A DNA stretch of 42,337 nt. Origin: an uncultured Ruminococcus sp. (GTDB taxonomy: Bacteria > Bacillota > Clostridia > Oscillospirales > Acutalibacteraceae). Location: assembly GCA_902802795.1 (NCBI GenBank), contig CADCNI010000022.1:1-42337 (forward strand). The letters are read 5' to 3'. The notes below the pieces were generated by a model. It was not told the DNA's origin. It did not search any database and was given only the letters and a program-made list of their open reading frames with translations. Of this stretch, positions 1 through 8,746 are shown piece by piece. Each line of letters opens with the position of its first letter. Position 1 is the stretch's first letter. The position numbers and the translations under genes were made by a program.

Positions 1-50
1 CTCGGCTCTCTGATATTTTTGATTTCTTCTTTTAGCGTTTTTATATCCAT
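1..50 (-). CDS. Partial hypothetical protein, N-terminus only
   Basis: An ATG at 50 on the minus strand opens a frame that runs without a stop to the left edge and reads MDIKTLKEEIKNIREP. It is lysine- and glutamate-rich and probably helical. A GAGG lies about 20 bases upstream and a closer AGAGGC abuts the ATG, so the ribosome binding site is not decisive. It would follow the DUF4830-type gene in the same direction with a gap of about 57 bases. Only 16 codons are visible, so no family can be named. Confidence 0.4.
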   Translation of the reverse strand, partial: MDIKTLKEEIKNIREP

Positions 51-107
51 GCCTCTATTTTACATCTTCCTCTAATAAAAGTAAATGCTTTTACCCTGGG
101 AAATTCA

Positions 108-641
108 TCATTTATCCCCCGCCGATACCTGCTTTTTCTCCTGCTGCGTCCTGTCGGCGGGCATGAGAAGCGAATGGGTAAATTTCTGTCCGCCGGTGGA
201 GGAGATGTCCCCGCCGATCACCTGACCGTCGCGAATCAGCAGGGTGGCGTTTACGTTGTGGGGAATGCCGGGGTAATTGGTCACGGCATACACCCATTTT
301 TTCACACGGCATCCTTTGTATTCGGTCAGGTCAAAGCCCAGCGTCTTCTGCATCTCGTTGTAATCGGCATACACCTCGCCAAAATCGGCGGGAATGGTGA
401 CTTCCCTCGCTTCAATGGGATCGCTGTCGATCTCCCATCCGAACTGCGACAAAAACTGTTCACGATCAGACGCGGTTTGCGCGTTCACCAAAAACTGATT
501 GACCGACGATGCGCCTGAGGAAGTCTTGGCCGTACCGCTTTTAGGAGTGCAGATATACCACAGCGTAGCGATAAAGCAAATCAATCCAATGAGCAGCACG
601 ATCAATTCCGCTTTGGAAGTTTTGAAAGTTTTGATAAACAC
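108..641 (-). CDS. DUF4830-like membrane-anchored protein
   Basis: The protein has 177 residues. It starts with a short basic segment, then one hydrophobic segment (about residues 11-31), a Ser/Thr/Gly-rich linker and a soluble C-terminal domain that would lie outside the membrane. The domain contains FLSQFGWEID, EVTIPADFGEVYADYN and a final strand with YPG and NVNATLLIRDGQVIGGDI, the pattern I associate with Clostridia DUF4830 proteins, whose function is unknown. The GTG at 641 is preferred because GGGAGG lies seven bases upstream; the longer frame up to 704 has no ribosome binding site. Recognition of the family is from memory of its sequence pattern. Confidence 0.72.
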   Translation of the reverse strand: MFIKTFKTSKAELIVLLIGLICFIATLWYICTPKSGTAKTSSGASSVNQFLVNAQTASDREQFLSQFGWEIDSDPIEAREVTIPADFGEVYADYNEMQKTLGFDLTEYKGCRVKKWVYAVTNYPGIPHNVNATLLIRDGQVIGGDISSTGGQKFTHSLLMPADRTQQEKKQVSAGDK

Positions 642-754
642 AGTAATTCCTCCCGTTGATAATGTACTGCTACAATATACGTGAGGATGATTTGATTCAT
701 GCATTGCAATCCGAAAAACACATTGCCAAATGAGGCTCCTTCATCTCATAAAAT

Positions 755-789
755 ATCCACCGGAACATCCGCAGATCATTCCGGTGGAT
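755..789 (-). terminator. Terminator after the cytidylate-kinase-like gene
   Basis: An 11-bp perfect stem (ATCCACCGGAA with TTCCGGTGGAT) lies just beyond the stop codon at 802 and, read on the minus strand, is followed by ATTTTAT. It fits a Rho-independent terminator with a weak T tract. Confidence 0.6.
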
Positions 790-801
790 TGAAAAATCAC
801 A

Positions 802-1395
802 TCACATATTCGCCAGATCAACAATGATCTGCGCACATTTATCGTAATCAATGGAGGCCGTGTTGAGCATGATGTCGTAATTCGTAGGCGCGCCCCATTT
901 ATTATCGGTGAAGAACTGATAATAATTGCGACGCTGCTTATCCTTGCGCTGAATAAACGTCTCCGCCTTGCCCTGCGATACATCCTCCAACTGTAAGGTG
1001 CGCTCGATACGTTTTTCCATAGAGGATGAATAGATAAAAGTACGCACCAACGGCGCCACTTCACCGAGAATCACATCCGCGCAGCGCCCCATAAAAACAC
1101 CTCCGTCGTTCTCACGACACAGTTTGCGCACCGTTTCGGATACGGCAAAATAGGTGCGGTAAATCGCGGTCTGCTCGTAATCGTTATTTGCGGAAAACAT
1201 GGACAGATTATAAATCAGACTGCCGACATAATTTTCGTCATAATTTTTCAGCACACCTACATCTACGCCAAATTGCTCCGCCGCAGTAAGAATGATGTCG
1301 TTGTCAAAATACGGCATACCGGTTATCTCGGAGATCCGTTTGGCAACCTCGCGTCCGCCGCTGCCGAAGGTTCTGTCTATGGTAATCGTTTTCAA
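802..1395 (-). CDS. Cytidylate-kinase-like protein (AAA-type P-loop)
   Basis: This 197-residue protein belongs by pattern to the cytidylate-kinase-like family of Clostridia, which is related to but distinct from Cmk. The N-terminal strand and P-loop read TITIDRTFGSGGREVA (GSGG at 11-14), followed by PYFDNDII as the next strand. GVFMGRCADVIL resembles the central nucleotide kinase core, and the lid region is rich in Arg and Lys (ERTLQ, QRKDKQRRNYYQFF). The substrate is not known for this subfamily. The start is TTG, chosen because AAGGAGG lies ten bases upstream; a -10 TATAAT lies at 1432-1437 with only a poor -35. A terminator follows the gene. Confidence 0.82.
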   Translation of the reverse strand: MKTITIDRTFGSGGREVAKRISEITGMPYFDNDIILTAAEQFGVDVGVLKNYDENYVGSLIYNLSMFSANNDYEQTAIYRTYFAVSETVRKLCRENDGGVFMGRCADVILGEVAPLVRTFIYSSSMEKRIERTLQLEDVSQGKAETFIQRKDKQRRNYYQFFTDNKWGAPTNYDIMLNTASIDYDKCAQIIVDLANM

Positions 1396-1517
1396 TGCAA
1401 AAAAGCCTCCTTCATCGCCTTGTTTGTAATGATTATATCATATTTTTCAAACATTTTAATGATATTTTTGTAAATTTTTCATATCAACAAGTCGCAAGGA
1501 CGCACGCTTATCCGGCC

Positions 1518-2909
1518 CTAACCAAATCGTTCCAGCAACGCCTGTACCCTGTCATACGGCATGCACCGGCATTTGACGCCGCTGCGGCAGCCTTTTGGAA
1601 TCAGCTCCACCGTGCAGAGCCCTTTCACACGGTCAGCCGGCGTCCTGCCGATGCGAACTTTCGCCAGACATCCCCTCCGCAACGTCACAGCTTCCGCTGT
1701 CAGCAGCCCCATTCCCTCGGCGCGCACAGAGGACGGCGAAACAGAGATACCCAGTGACCTGCCAACTCGCACCCCTGCGACACATTGAAGCAGTAGACCT
1801 GTTATCCCACAAATTCCCAATGCCGCTGTAATAACGCCTATTCCTCCGCCATTGCGCGTCGATGACAGATTGACAAAGCCCGTCAGCGCCGCACCGCACA
1901 GCCATGTCGCCCCCATGAGGAAATATCTTTGCCGCACGGCACGCGGATTATTCAGAGCAATAAACGCATTTCCGCCGCATCCAAGCAAGCCGCAGGCAAG
2001 GGACGACGGATTCTCATCGAAATTTTCGGACGAGCGGGACGATACAAACCACCGCATACAGGGTATTGTGAGACCGCCGCAAAGCAGTTCCACACGTTTG
2101 GCTCCACACAGCAGCGCGGGAAGGGTGCTGCTTTCCCGGATGCCTGTGACCGAACGGTCGGGGATATACAGCCGCCTGCCGCCACCTATGCCTTTCACGA
2201 TTACCCAGCCGCCGTGCGTTCGGTTGACGGACAGTCTTCCCTCGGAAATCAGCCGTCCGACCAGCCGTGCAAACGCTCCCAGCCAAAGAACCACGGCCGT
2301 CACATTCATAAAAAGACGCCCCGCTCCCATCAGCACGAATATCGCCGCGCTGCCCAACAACGTCAGCATAACGCCATCCGTCATAGCAGACGGCAGTGCC
2401 GTATATTTCCCGGATACGATCCTCTTTGTCTGTGACGCTTCGCCCTTTTTTTCAGAACGCATCATTCTTTCTATCAGTGCATCCGCCTGCTGGCGCGGCA
2501 ATACAGCACTGAATGCCGCGCGGTCGGCAGCCCCGGCATACAGTTTGACGCGCACACCGCCTATCAGGGACACAAGAGGCAAATGAAGTATTTCAGCATA
2601 CAGCAGTCTGTCTGTGCGAAACGCCCGTTCCCGCCTCGCCAATGCGCCGCAATGAAATAATAATACGTCATTGTCCCAGCGCCAGCGGAAAATGGCCCGC
2701 CGTCTCAGTGCAAGCGCCAGCCAAAGGACGGTTGGTATGAGTACGGCGATACCTGTCACCGCCATTCGTAATGTGTCCGGTGCGTCTTTGAAGAACAGGG
2801 TAGCTGTCACGCATGCGACACACACACCCAAAAACAGGTCAAGCGGCCTGAAAAACTCCGCAGCGTGCGGTCTGCCTTCCATCACCGCCACAGGCTGTTG
2901 CTGTTCCAT
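1518..2909 (-). CDS. Bacterial PH-domain membrane protein, YdbT-like
   Basis: The protein has 463 residues with several paired hydrophobic segments, for example near residues 24-40, 48-67 and in the 180-220 and 330-385 regions. The soluble stretches between them have the beta-rich look of bPH_2 (YdbS/YdbT) domains, such as RWRWDNDVLLFHCGALARRERAFRTDRLLYAEI. Its start codon directly abuts the stop codon of the preceding YdbS-like gene, so the two are translationally coupled and probably form one membrane complex. In Bacillus such pairs have been linked to resistance to antimicrobial peptides; a similar role here is only inferred. Confidence 0.78.
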   Translation of the reverse strand: MEQQQPVAVMEGRPHAAEFFRPLDLFLGVCVACVTATLFFKDAPDTLRMAVTGIAVLIPTVLWLALALRRRAIFRWRWDNDVLLFHCGALARRERAFRTDRLLYAEILHLPLVSLIGGVRVKLYAGAADRAAFSAVLPRQQADALIERMMRSEKKGEASQTKRIVSGKYTALPSAMTDGVMLTLLGSAAIFVLMGAGRLFMNVTAVVLWLGAFARLVGRLISEGRLSVNRTHGGWVIVKGIGGGRRLYIPDRSVTGIRESSTLPALLCGAKRVELLCGGLTIPCMRWFVSSRSSENFDENPSSLACGLLGCGGNAFIALNNPRAVRQRYFLMGATWLCGAALTGFVNLSSTRNGGGIGVITAALGICGITGLLLQCVAGVRVGRSLGISVSPSSVRAEGMGLLTAEAVTLRRGCLAKVRIGRTPADRVKGLCTVELIPKGCRSGVKCRCMPYDRVQALLERFG

Positions 2910-3353
2910 CTATTCCGCTGCACCTCCTCCAAATAAATAATGCAGCCTTTTTCCGTCCTCCACACCCAAACCGCGAAGCCGCACCTTGCCGCCGCCTGTA
3001 AAGAACGTCACGGTACAAACGCCCAATCTGCGTTCCACCGGTCCGTTTGATAGCTCCGAATAGCGTATATCAGAACGGTTGACCACCAGCATCCGCCGCA
3101 AAAAAAATCCCTTCTCAATTTGCAGGCAGCCTCCTGCCCGCGTATAGCTCACCCGTCCGCTTTGAAGAGGAAGCGTCACTGCCAGCGCACACAGCAGCGC
3201 AAATACTCCCAGCAGCACAAACGCACCCATCTTTACACCTTCCACTCCCATTACAACCGCCGCGCAAAGCGAGACAAACGCCAGCATTCCCAGATATACC
3301 CTGAGCAATGTCGCGTACCTGCGTGAACATCGTTGCTTGATTCCTGTCGCCAT
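2910..3353 (-). CDS. Bacterial PH-domain membrane protein, YdbS-like
   Basis: The protein has 147 residues. Two adjacent hydrophobic segments (about residues 20-37 and 42-62) are followed by a single soluble bPH_2-like domain, with YTRAGGCLQIEKGFFLRRMLVVNRSDIRYSELSNGP typical of the YdbS group. AGGACGG lies upstream of the ATG. The stop codon is immediately followed by the ATG of the YdbT-like partner, which supports co-translation and a two-protein unit. It is the first gene of this minus-strand pair. Confidence 0.78.
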   Translation of the reverse strand: MATGIKQRCSRRYATLLRVYLGMLAFVSLCAAVVMGVEGVKMGAFVLLGVFALLCALAVTLPLQSGRVSYTRAGGCLQIEKGFFLRRMLVVNRSDIRYSELSNGPVERRLGVCTVTFFTGGGKVRLRGLGVEDGKRLHYLFGGGAAE

Positions 3354-3444
3354 ACTCGGTCCACCGTCCTTCTTTTGTTTTTATAATAGCTTTTCCACAG
3401 CGGTAAATTTTATACATTTTTTACACACTTGAAGGAAGAAGGCC

Positions 3445-3473
3445 TTGCAATCAAGTATTTCTTTTGTTATAAT
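3445..3473 (+). promoter_or_regulatory. SigA-type promoter for the Ig-like/lepA gene group
   Basis: TTGCAA at 3445-3450 and TATAAT at 3468-3473 are separated by 17 bases, and TG precedes the -10 by one base (extended -10). It lies about 60 bases upstream of the ATG at 3536 and reads rightward, opposite to the PH-domain genes. Confidence 0.75.
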
Positions 3474-3535
3474 TATAAGAAATGAATTTCATTTCATTGA
3501 TTCTGACGATTTTTATTGGACAACGGGGTGACAAC

Positions 3536-4387
3536 ATGAATCGAAAACCGCATAATACCCGGCTGCGACACCGACTTTTCAAAAAATGGATCGCTCTTTC
3601 GCTGATAGCCGCGTCTGTCCTGCTGTTTCCTGCCTGTGTCCGCGCCACGAACAATACAGGTTCCTCTGTTTCCTCTTCCGTTTCATCCGATCCCGACGCC
3701 AACGTCCCGGAGGTAACGGTTTCGTCCAACGCACAGGAAACACTCGGCACTGTCAGCTTTGCGCAGGCCAACACCAAACGGATCGCGGCCGGTAAATCGA
3801 CCGTTTTATATCTCACCATCAAGGACATGGGATATAATTTTGCCACCACCTTTGAATCCTCGGACACCTCCATCGCCACCGTCACAATGATGGATAACCG
3901 CGCTGTCAAGGTGGTGGGGCTGAAAAGCGGCACCGTCACTATTACCGCCACGGTCGACTCTAATTCCAAGGGCATCAAAATCGCCAAATATGTGCTTGAA
4001 ATCGGAGAGGGTACCGGTGTTGTTTCCGAAACGCCGCAGAGCAACCAGGCTGCTTCGGTACAGGAAGACGGCAACGGCGGCATTATCACCGATTTCAACG
4101 ACAACGACCTTGATTTGTTCTCCTCTGCCAATGACACGGCGCTGATTCAATACGCGCAGCAGCAGCGCAGCGGTAATGCCACTTCCCTGCTGATTGGTCT
4201 GATCGGCTGGGCCATGATCATCATGGGGGGCATTTACATCTTTTCCGTGGTCATCCGCAGCCAGACGCCCAAGATGAACGTCTCACCCGGCACACGCAAA
4301 CGCTACAGCACGGGTGGCAGCAGTTCTCTTCGTTCGGGCAGCAGACTGCTTCCCAATAAATATTACCGCAACCTCAAAAAATATTGA
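3536..4387 (+). CDS. Secreted Ig-like (BIG2-type) membrane-anchored protein
   Basis: The protein has 283 residues. It has a basic N-terminus, a hydrophobic signal segment and FPAC, which may be a weak lipobox or simply the end of a signal peptide. A low-complexity Ser/Val linker leads to one Ig-like domain (about residues 75-160) with SSDTSIATV and VVGLKSGTVTITATV, the usual BIG2 strands. A second hydrophobic segment (LLIGLIGWAMIIMGGIYIFSVVI) near residue 220 and a basic tail anchor it, so the Ig domain should be outside the cell. The ATG at 3536 is preferred over 3482 because GGGGTGA precedes it. It leads the group running into lepA. Confidence 0.75.
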   Translation: MNRKPHNTRLRHRLFKKWIALSLIAASVLLFPACVRATNNTGSSVSSSVSSDPDANVPEVTVSSNAQETLGTVSFAQANTKRIAAGKSTVLYLTIKDMGYNFATTFESSDTSIATVTMMDNRAVKVVGLKSGTVTITATVDSNSKGIKIAKYVLEIGEGTGVVSETPQSNQAASVQEDGNGGIITDFNDNDLDLFSSANDTALIQYAQQQRSGNATSLLIGLIGWAMIIMGGIYIFSVVIRSQTPKMNVSPGTRKRYSTGGSSSLRSGSRLLPNKYYRNLKKY

Positions 4388-4428
4388 AGGGAAGGTTAAC
4401 ACTCCTTCCTTTCAGAACAGGGGTCATC

Positions 4429-4662
4429 ATGATCAAAAAATATCTGGATAAAATCCGAACAATGGATAAACAGGCACTCACTGCTTTCGGCACATGCGGA
4501 CTTTTCCTTTTGCTGGCACTGGCACAGCTTTTGATTTTAGTGTTCAGTTCCTTCGGACGCTCATGGGATCATATACTGCTCATGCTAGTGGATATTGTGA
4601 TTGCAGCTTTGGTCGGCAACATGGGTTTCAGGTGGCAAAAAAACAAAGCCGTCCTGCTGTAG
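4429..4662 (+). CDS. Small two-helix membrane protein, possible frameshifted reading
   Basis: The zero-frame product has 77 residues: a short charged N-terminus, then two hydrophobic helices (CGLFLLLALAQLLILVF and ILLMLVDIVIAALVG), ending soon after in WQKNKAVLL. The ATG at 4429 follows GGGGT by four bases and is preferred over 4384. The zero frame stops just after an A7 run, while the -1 frame continues open to 4844 and encodes a hydrophilic tail ending in an acidic aromatic motif. So the real product may be about 138 residues. No family recognised. It lies between the Ig-like gene and lepA. Confidence 0.6.
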   Translation: MIKKYLDKIRTMDKQALTAFGTCGLFLLLALAQLLILVFSSFGRSWDHILLMLVDIVIAALVGNMGFRWQKNKAVLL

Positions 4663-4844
4663 CTTTACGGCAAGCACCCGATATGCACCCTGCTCAGCAG
4701 TCTCCAAAGGCGCGTCCCGCACAGCAATCTCCCATGAAAAATGTGCCAGACATACCGGAATCCCACCCCCTTTCTATGCCGTCGGTCAACACGGCATCAC
4801 AAAGCAATCCGTTTGACGACATGGATTGGGATGACGAGTTTTAA
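4638..4844 (+). other. A AAA AAC slippery site and -1 frame extension
   Basis: The heptamer A AAA AAC (4638-4644) is phased exactly as a -1 slippery site in the frame starting at 4429. After a -1 slip the frame stays open for about 66 more codons, rich in Pro, Gln and Ser with two QQSP repeats, and stops at 4842-4844 after the acidic motif [13 protein letters not shown] 5-bp stem (GCCGT/ACGGC) can form just downstream. Alternatives are a true frameshift mutation or a homopolymer sequencing error; either way the downstream tail looks like genuine coding sequence. Confidence 0.55.
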
Positions 4845-4885
4845 ACGACTGCAACCTAAAAATGAACCGTAAGGTGGAATCAATA

Positions 4886-6697
4886 TTGTCAGCTCCACAG
4901 GAAAAAATACGCAATTTCAGCATCATTGCGCATATCGACCACGGCAAAAGCACGCTGGCCGACCGCATTCTGGAAAAGACCTACGCCGTGAGCAAACGAG
5001 AGATGGAGGATCAGATCCTCGACAACATGGATCTCGAACGGGAACGCGGCATTACCATTAAATCTCACGCCGTCACTGTCAATTATAAGGCAGAGGACGG
5101 CGACATCTACACGTTCAATCTCATCGACACTCCCGGTCATGTGGACTTCAATTACGAAGTCTCCCGTTCTCTCGCGGCCTGCGAGGGAGCCATACTGGTG
5201 GTGGACGCAAGCCAGGGCATTGAGGCGCAGACCCTCGCCAACACCTATCTCGCCATTGACGCGGGCTTGGAGGTTGTGCCAGTCATCAACAAGATCGACC
5301 TGCCCTCCGCCGACCCGGAACGGGTGATTCACGAGGTAGAGGACATCATCGGTCTGCCCGCCGAGGATGCACCGCAGATTTCCGCCAAAGTGGGCCTGAA
5401 TATCGAGGCGGTACTCGAAAAAATCGTCACCGACATTCCCGCTCCCGACTGCGACAGAAGCGCCCCGCTCAAAGCGCTGATCTTTGACAGTTATTACGAC
5501 AGCTACAAGGGCGTTATCGTTTACGTTCGCCTGATGGCAGGTTCCCTCAAAGCAGGCGACACCATCCGCATGATGAGCACCGGCGCGGAATTCAATGTGG
5601 TAGAATGCGGCTATATGCGCACCACCACGATGGAACCCGCCAATGAACTCAGCGCGGGCGAGGTCGGCTATATCGCCGCCTCCATTAAGACCGTCTCCGA
5701 AGCGATGGTGGGCGACACCGTCACCAACGCGGCACGTCCCGCCGACGAACCGCTGCCCGGCTTCCGCAAAGCCAATCCGATGGTGTTCTGCGGCATTTAC
5801 CCCGCCGACGGCGCGAAATACGGCGATCTGCGTGAAGCGCTCGAAAAGCTTCAGCTCAACGACTCGTCACTCTCTTTTGAACCGGAAACCTCCGTCGCGC
5901 TGGGCTTCGGCTTCCGCTGCGGCTTTTTAGGGCTGCTGCACATGGAAATCATTCAGGAACGCTTGGAGCGCGAATACAATCTTGATCTGATCACGACCGC
6001 GCCAAGCGTTATTTATAAGATCGTAGGTACCGACGGTCAGACCACTTTTATCGACAATCCGACCAATTACCCCGATCCGTCACTCATTCAATACGCGGAG
6101 GAACCGATCTGCAACGCGCATATCTACTCCCCCACCGAATATGTCGGCAACATCATGGAACTTTGTCAGGATCGGCGCGGCGTCTTTAAGGGCATGGAAT
6201 ATATCGACACCGATCGTGTGGATATCCATTACATTCTCCCGCTCAACGAGATTGTCTACGATTTCTTCGACGCACTGAAAAGCCGCACCAAGGGATATGC
6301 CTCCTTTGATTATGAACCCGCCGGCTACCAGCGTTCCAGCCTCGTCAAGCTCGACGTGATGCTCAACGGCGAGGTGGTGGACGCGCTTTCGTTCATCGTC
6401 CACATGGACAGCGCCTATCCCCGCGCACGCAAGATGACCGCCAAGCTCAAGGAACACATTCCCCGTCAGCTCTTTGAAGTGCCGATTCAGGCGGCGGTGG
6501 GGGGCAAGATCATCGCACGCGAAACCGTTAAGGCGATGCGCAAAGATGTTCTCGCCAAGTGCTACGGCGGCGACATCACCCGTAAAAAGAAGCTGCTCGA
6601 AAAACAGAAAGAAGGCAAAAAGAGAATGCGCCAGCTCGGTTCGGTGGAAGTACCGCAGGAAGCCTTTATGGCGGTTCTCAAACTCGACGAGGAATAA
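4886..6697 (+). CDS. lepA: Elongation factor 4 (LepA) GTPase
   Basis: LepA is a ribosome-associated translational GTPase involved in back-translocation and initiation quality. At 603 residues it has the normal family length. It shows G1 AHIDHGKST (15-23), G2/switch [10 protein letters not shown]3 DTPGHVDF, G4 [10 protein letters not shown], then EF-Tu-like and EF-G-like domains and the LepA-specific C-terminal part ([13 protein letters not shown]). The TTG at 4886 is chosen because AAGGTGG lies eight bases upstream and the product then begins [21 protein letters not shown], as in other LepA proteins; the ATG at 4862 has no ribosome binding site. The hemW gene often found next to lepA in Firmicutes is absent here. 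Confidence 0.97.
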   Translation: MSAPQEKIRNFSIIAHIDHGKSTLADRILEKTYAVSKREMEDQILDNMDLERERGITIKSHAVTVNYKAEDGDIYTFNLIDTPGHVDFNYEVSRSLAACEGAILVVDASQGIEAQTLANTYLAIDAGLEVVPVINKIDLPSADPERVIHEVEDIIGLPAEDAPQISAKVGLNIEAVLEKIVTDIPAPDCDRSAPLKALIFDSYYDSYKGVIVYVRLMAGSLKAGDTIRMMSTGAEFNVVECGYMRTTTMEPANELSAGEVGYIAASIKTVSEAMVGDTVTNAARPADEPLPGFRKANPMVFCGIYPADGAKYGDLREALEKLQLNDSSLSFEPETSVALGFGFRCGFLGLLHMEIIQERLEREYNLDLITTAPSVIYKIVGTDGQTTFIDNPTNYPDPSLIQYAEEPICNAHIYSPTEYVGNIMELCQDRRGVFKGMEYIDTDRVDIHYILPLNEIVYDFFDALKSRTKGYASFDYEPAGYQRSSLVKLDVMLNGEVVDALSFIVHMDSAYPRARKMTAKLKEHIPRQLFEVPIQAAVGGKIIARETVKAMRKDVLAKCYGGDITRKKKLLEKQKEGKKRMRQLGSVEVPQEAFMAVLKLDEE

Positions 6698-6743
6698 TCC
6701 CGTCAACAGCCAAGATTTTTTGAAATGAATGTGAGATAAGCCT

Positions 6744-7802
6744 ATGAATATTATCATTATGATTCCCTCACTCAATCCCGATCACAAGCTGGTCAATTAC
6801 GTCAAGCAGCTTGCCGGGCAGGATTTCAGGGAAATTCTGGTTATCAATGACGGCAGTTCGGCTCTGTATGACCCTATTTTTGACGAGATCCGGCAGACGG
6901 ACAAATGCACCGTCATCACCCATGAGGTCAACCAAGGCAAGGGACGCGCTCTCAAGACCGGCATGAAATATGTACTGGAGCATTATCCCGACTGTGTAGG
7001 TATCGTCACAGGCGACGCGGACGGACAGCACCGTCTGGAAGATACCATCAATGTCGCTAATGCCCTGATAGAAGACGACAACCGGCTGGTGCTGGGTTCC
7101 CGTGACTTCAATTCCCCCAACATTCCCGCGCGTTCCTCTTTCGGCAACAAGCTCACTTCCTGGGTTTTTGCCGTCATGTTCGGACAAAAGCTCATGGACA
7201 CGCAGACGGGACTGCGCGGCATTTCGCTGAAAATCGTACCGAGTATGCTGGAAATCGACGGCGAACGCTTTGAGTATGAGATGAATATGCTTATCGAGTG
7301 CCGCCGCCGCAAGATTCCCATTGACGAAATTCCCATCGAGACGGTCTACATAGACGAAAACAGCAGCTCTCATTTCAACCCGATTGTAGACTCGGTCAAA
7401 ATCTACTGGCTGATTTTCCGCAGCTTTTTCTCTTTCATTTTCACCTCCGTGTCCTGCACGCTGCTTGACTTGCTGCTCTTTACGCTGCTGGCAAGGCTTG
7501 TCATTCCCGGCGGATTTGTCTATCGCATTCAGCTTGCCACGGTACTGGCACGCGTAGTTTCATCCGTCACCAATTTTACTATCAACAAAAATGTTGTATT
7601 CCAAAAAAAAGGACACCTTCTTTCCTCCGCTGTCAAATACTTTACGCTGGCGGTAGTGCAGATGACCATTTCCGCCACCGCCGTCAACTGGCTCTATCAT
7701 ACGCTCGGCTGGCATGAGGTCATCATCAAAGCCATTGTGGACACCATTCTTTTCGTCATCAATTACAACATTCAGAAAAATCTGATTTTCAAGAAAGGAT
7801 GA
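6744..7802 (+). CDS. GT2 glycosyltransferase fused to GtrA-like membrane domain
   Basis: The 352-residue protein has two parts. The N-terminal half is a GT-A fold family 2 transferase of the dolichyl-phosphate-mannose-synthase type: VINDGSS (34-39), NQGKGRALKTG (63-73) and the metal-binding DAD (91-93) in TGDADGQH. The C-terminal part (about 220-350) has four hydrophobic helices with NFTINKNVVFQKK and INYNIQKNLIFKK, the GtrA signature. Such enzymes move a sugar from a nucleotide donor onto a polyprenyl phosphate, and GtrA domains are linked to flipping the product. It likely serves a surface polymer or glycolipid. Sugar and target are unknown. Confidence 0.88.
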   Translation: MNIIIMIPSLNPDHKLVNYVKQLAGQDFREILVINDGSSALYDPIFDEIRQTDKCTVITHEVNQGKGRALKTGMKYVLEHYPDCVGIVTGDADGQHRLEDTINVANALIEDDNRLVLGSRDFNSPNIPARSSFGNKLTSWVFAVMFGQKLMDTQTGLRGISLKIVPSMLEIDGERFEYEMNMLIECRRRKIPIDEIPIETVYIDENSSSHFNPIVDSVKIYWLIFRSFFSFIFTSVSCTLLDLLLFTLLARLVIPGGFVYRIQLATVLARVVSSVTNFTINKNVVFQKKGHLLSSAVKYFTLAVVQMTISATAVNWLYHTLGWHEVIIKAIVDTILFVINYNIQKNLIFKKG

Positions 7803-7809
7803 TAACGAT

Positions 7810-8304
7810 ATGGCCATTGACAGAGCCGACTGGCACTGGGATTCCACCGAAAAACAATATCGGAAGACACACGGCGTGAAAGGCGAACTCACGGAAGAAC
7901 AATACGATGAAATCTGGCTGCTGGCCACCAATCACATTGGGCTTTTCCTGCAATGGGTCATCGACAAAGGATTCGAGGGCGAAGAAGCCGACCCGGAGGG
8001 CTGTGAAAAGGTGCGCAAAGGAGAAATGACCGGAGCGGAATATCTGCTCGCGTACTGTGACGGCAAGCTGTGGGACGATGACATCCGTGAAGACATCCTG
8101 CCGTTTGTGGAGTGGTATTACGAGCAGAGTGAGGATAAAGATGACGGTCAGGACGTCACAGGCGATTATTTAGGGGATTATGTGGACTGCTGCTGCAGCG
8201 ATCCGGAGCAAAAACCCGTCTACGGCGTCATCAGCGGCAGCGAGGACTACGCAAAAATCAAAGTCCTCATAGAGGAGGCTTTCGCCAGATTCCAAAACCA
8301 ATGA
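7810..8304 (+). CDS. Conserved hypothetical, DUF7832-like
   Basis: A soluble acidic protein of 164 residues. Its start (RADWHWD), the ATNHIGLFLQWVIDKG motif and the later DDDI/DILPFVEWYY stretch resemble DUF7832-type proteins, which share an HIGxFLxW core; function unknown. A run of three cysteines (DCCCSD, near residue 123) is unusual and could bind metal or form disulfides. It begins seven bases after the glycosyltransferase stop codon, with AAAGGATG as a plausible ribosome binding site, so the two are co-transcribed, and a terminator follows. Confidence 0.65.
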   Translation: MAIDRADWHWDSTEKQYRKTHGVKGELTEEQYDEIWLLATNHIGLFLQWVIDKGFEGEEADPEGCEKVRKGEMTGAEYLLAYCDGKLWDDDIREDILPFVEWYYEQSEDKDDGQDVTGDYLGDYVDCCCSDPEQKPVYGVISGSEDYAKIKVLIEEAFARFQNQ

Positions 8305-8326
8305 CCCCGCCCTCAAAACACATCGG

Positions 8327-8371
8327 CGCTTCCTTTGCTACGCTTGCGGCACGGCAGAGGGAGCGTTTTTT
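8327..8371 (+). terminator. Rho-independent terminator ending the lepA-GT2 group
   Basis: A long stem (CGCTTCCTTTGC with GCAGAGGGAGCG, two G-U pairs) encloses a smaller hairpin and is followed by TTTTTT at 8366-8371. It lies just after the stop codon at 8304. Confidence 0.8.
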
Positions 8372-8461
8372 ATCACATAAAAAAATTTTCAATTTTTCTG
8401 TAACAAAATCGCGGCTGGATTGTTATATAAGTAAAAACAGACGAAAGGCGGTCTATTATTT

Positions 8462-8662
8462 ATGAAAAAAATCTTCTTGTTTGTATTTCTCGCAGTGTTT
8501 TGCGTGATCTTTTGGAATGTAGTTCGTTATATTCACGCAGCAACGACAGACGACGTCATGTTCGGCGATCTCGCTTATGGCGTTTCTCTGTTCAAGGACG
8601 TGTGTCTGCCTGCCCTCATTGGCGTGATGGTCGGTTTCTTTACGACACTCAGAAGCAGATAA
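8462..8662 (+). CDS. Small membrane protein, unknown function
   Basis: The product has 66 residues with two hydrophobic helices: KIFLFVFLAVFCVIFWNVV at the N-terminus and VCLPALIGVMVGFFTTL near the C-terminus, with a short polar loop (HAATTDDVMFGD) between. AAAGGCGG lies about 13 bases upstream of the ATG, and a TATATA upstream of that may be a -10. It stands alone between two strong terminators, so it is probably monocistronic. No family recognised. Confidence 0.6.
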   Translation: MKKIFLFVFLAVFCVIFWNVVRYIHAATTDDVMFGDLAYGVSLFKDVCLPALIGVMVGFFTTLRSR

Positions 8663-8694
8663 ACGGTCGGGACGGGACGACAATCATCAAGCCA

Positions 8695-8746
8695 ACACAG
8701 CACCGTATGCGGAGAATGCATCCCGCATACGGTGCTGTGTTTTTAT
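8695..8746. terminator. Strong bidirectional terminator
   Basis: An 18-bp perfect stem (8695-8712 with 8723-8740, ACACAGCACCG at the base) has a ten-base loop and is followed by a T tract on the plus strand. It ends the small membrane-protein gene and can also stop leftward transcripts from folD. A repeat copy begins right after its T tract. Confidence 0.88.

Noticed and set aside
4862-4885. ATG at 4862 as the LepA start
   Set aside because: No ribosome binding site, and the TTG at 4886 has AAGGTGG at ideal spacing and gives the normal LepA N-terminus.
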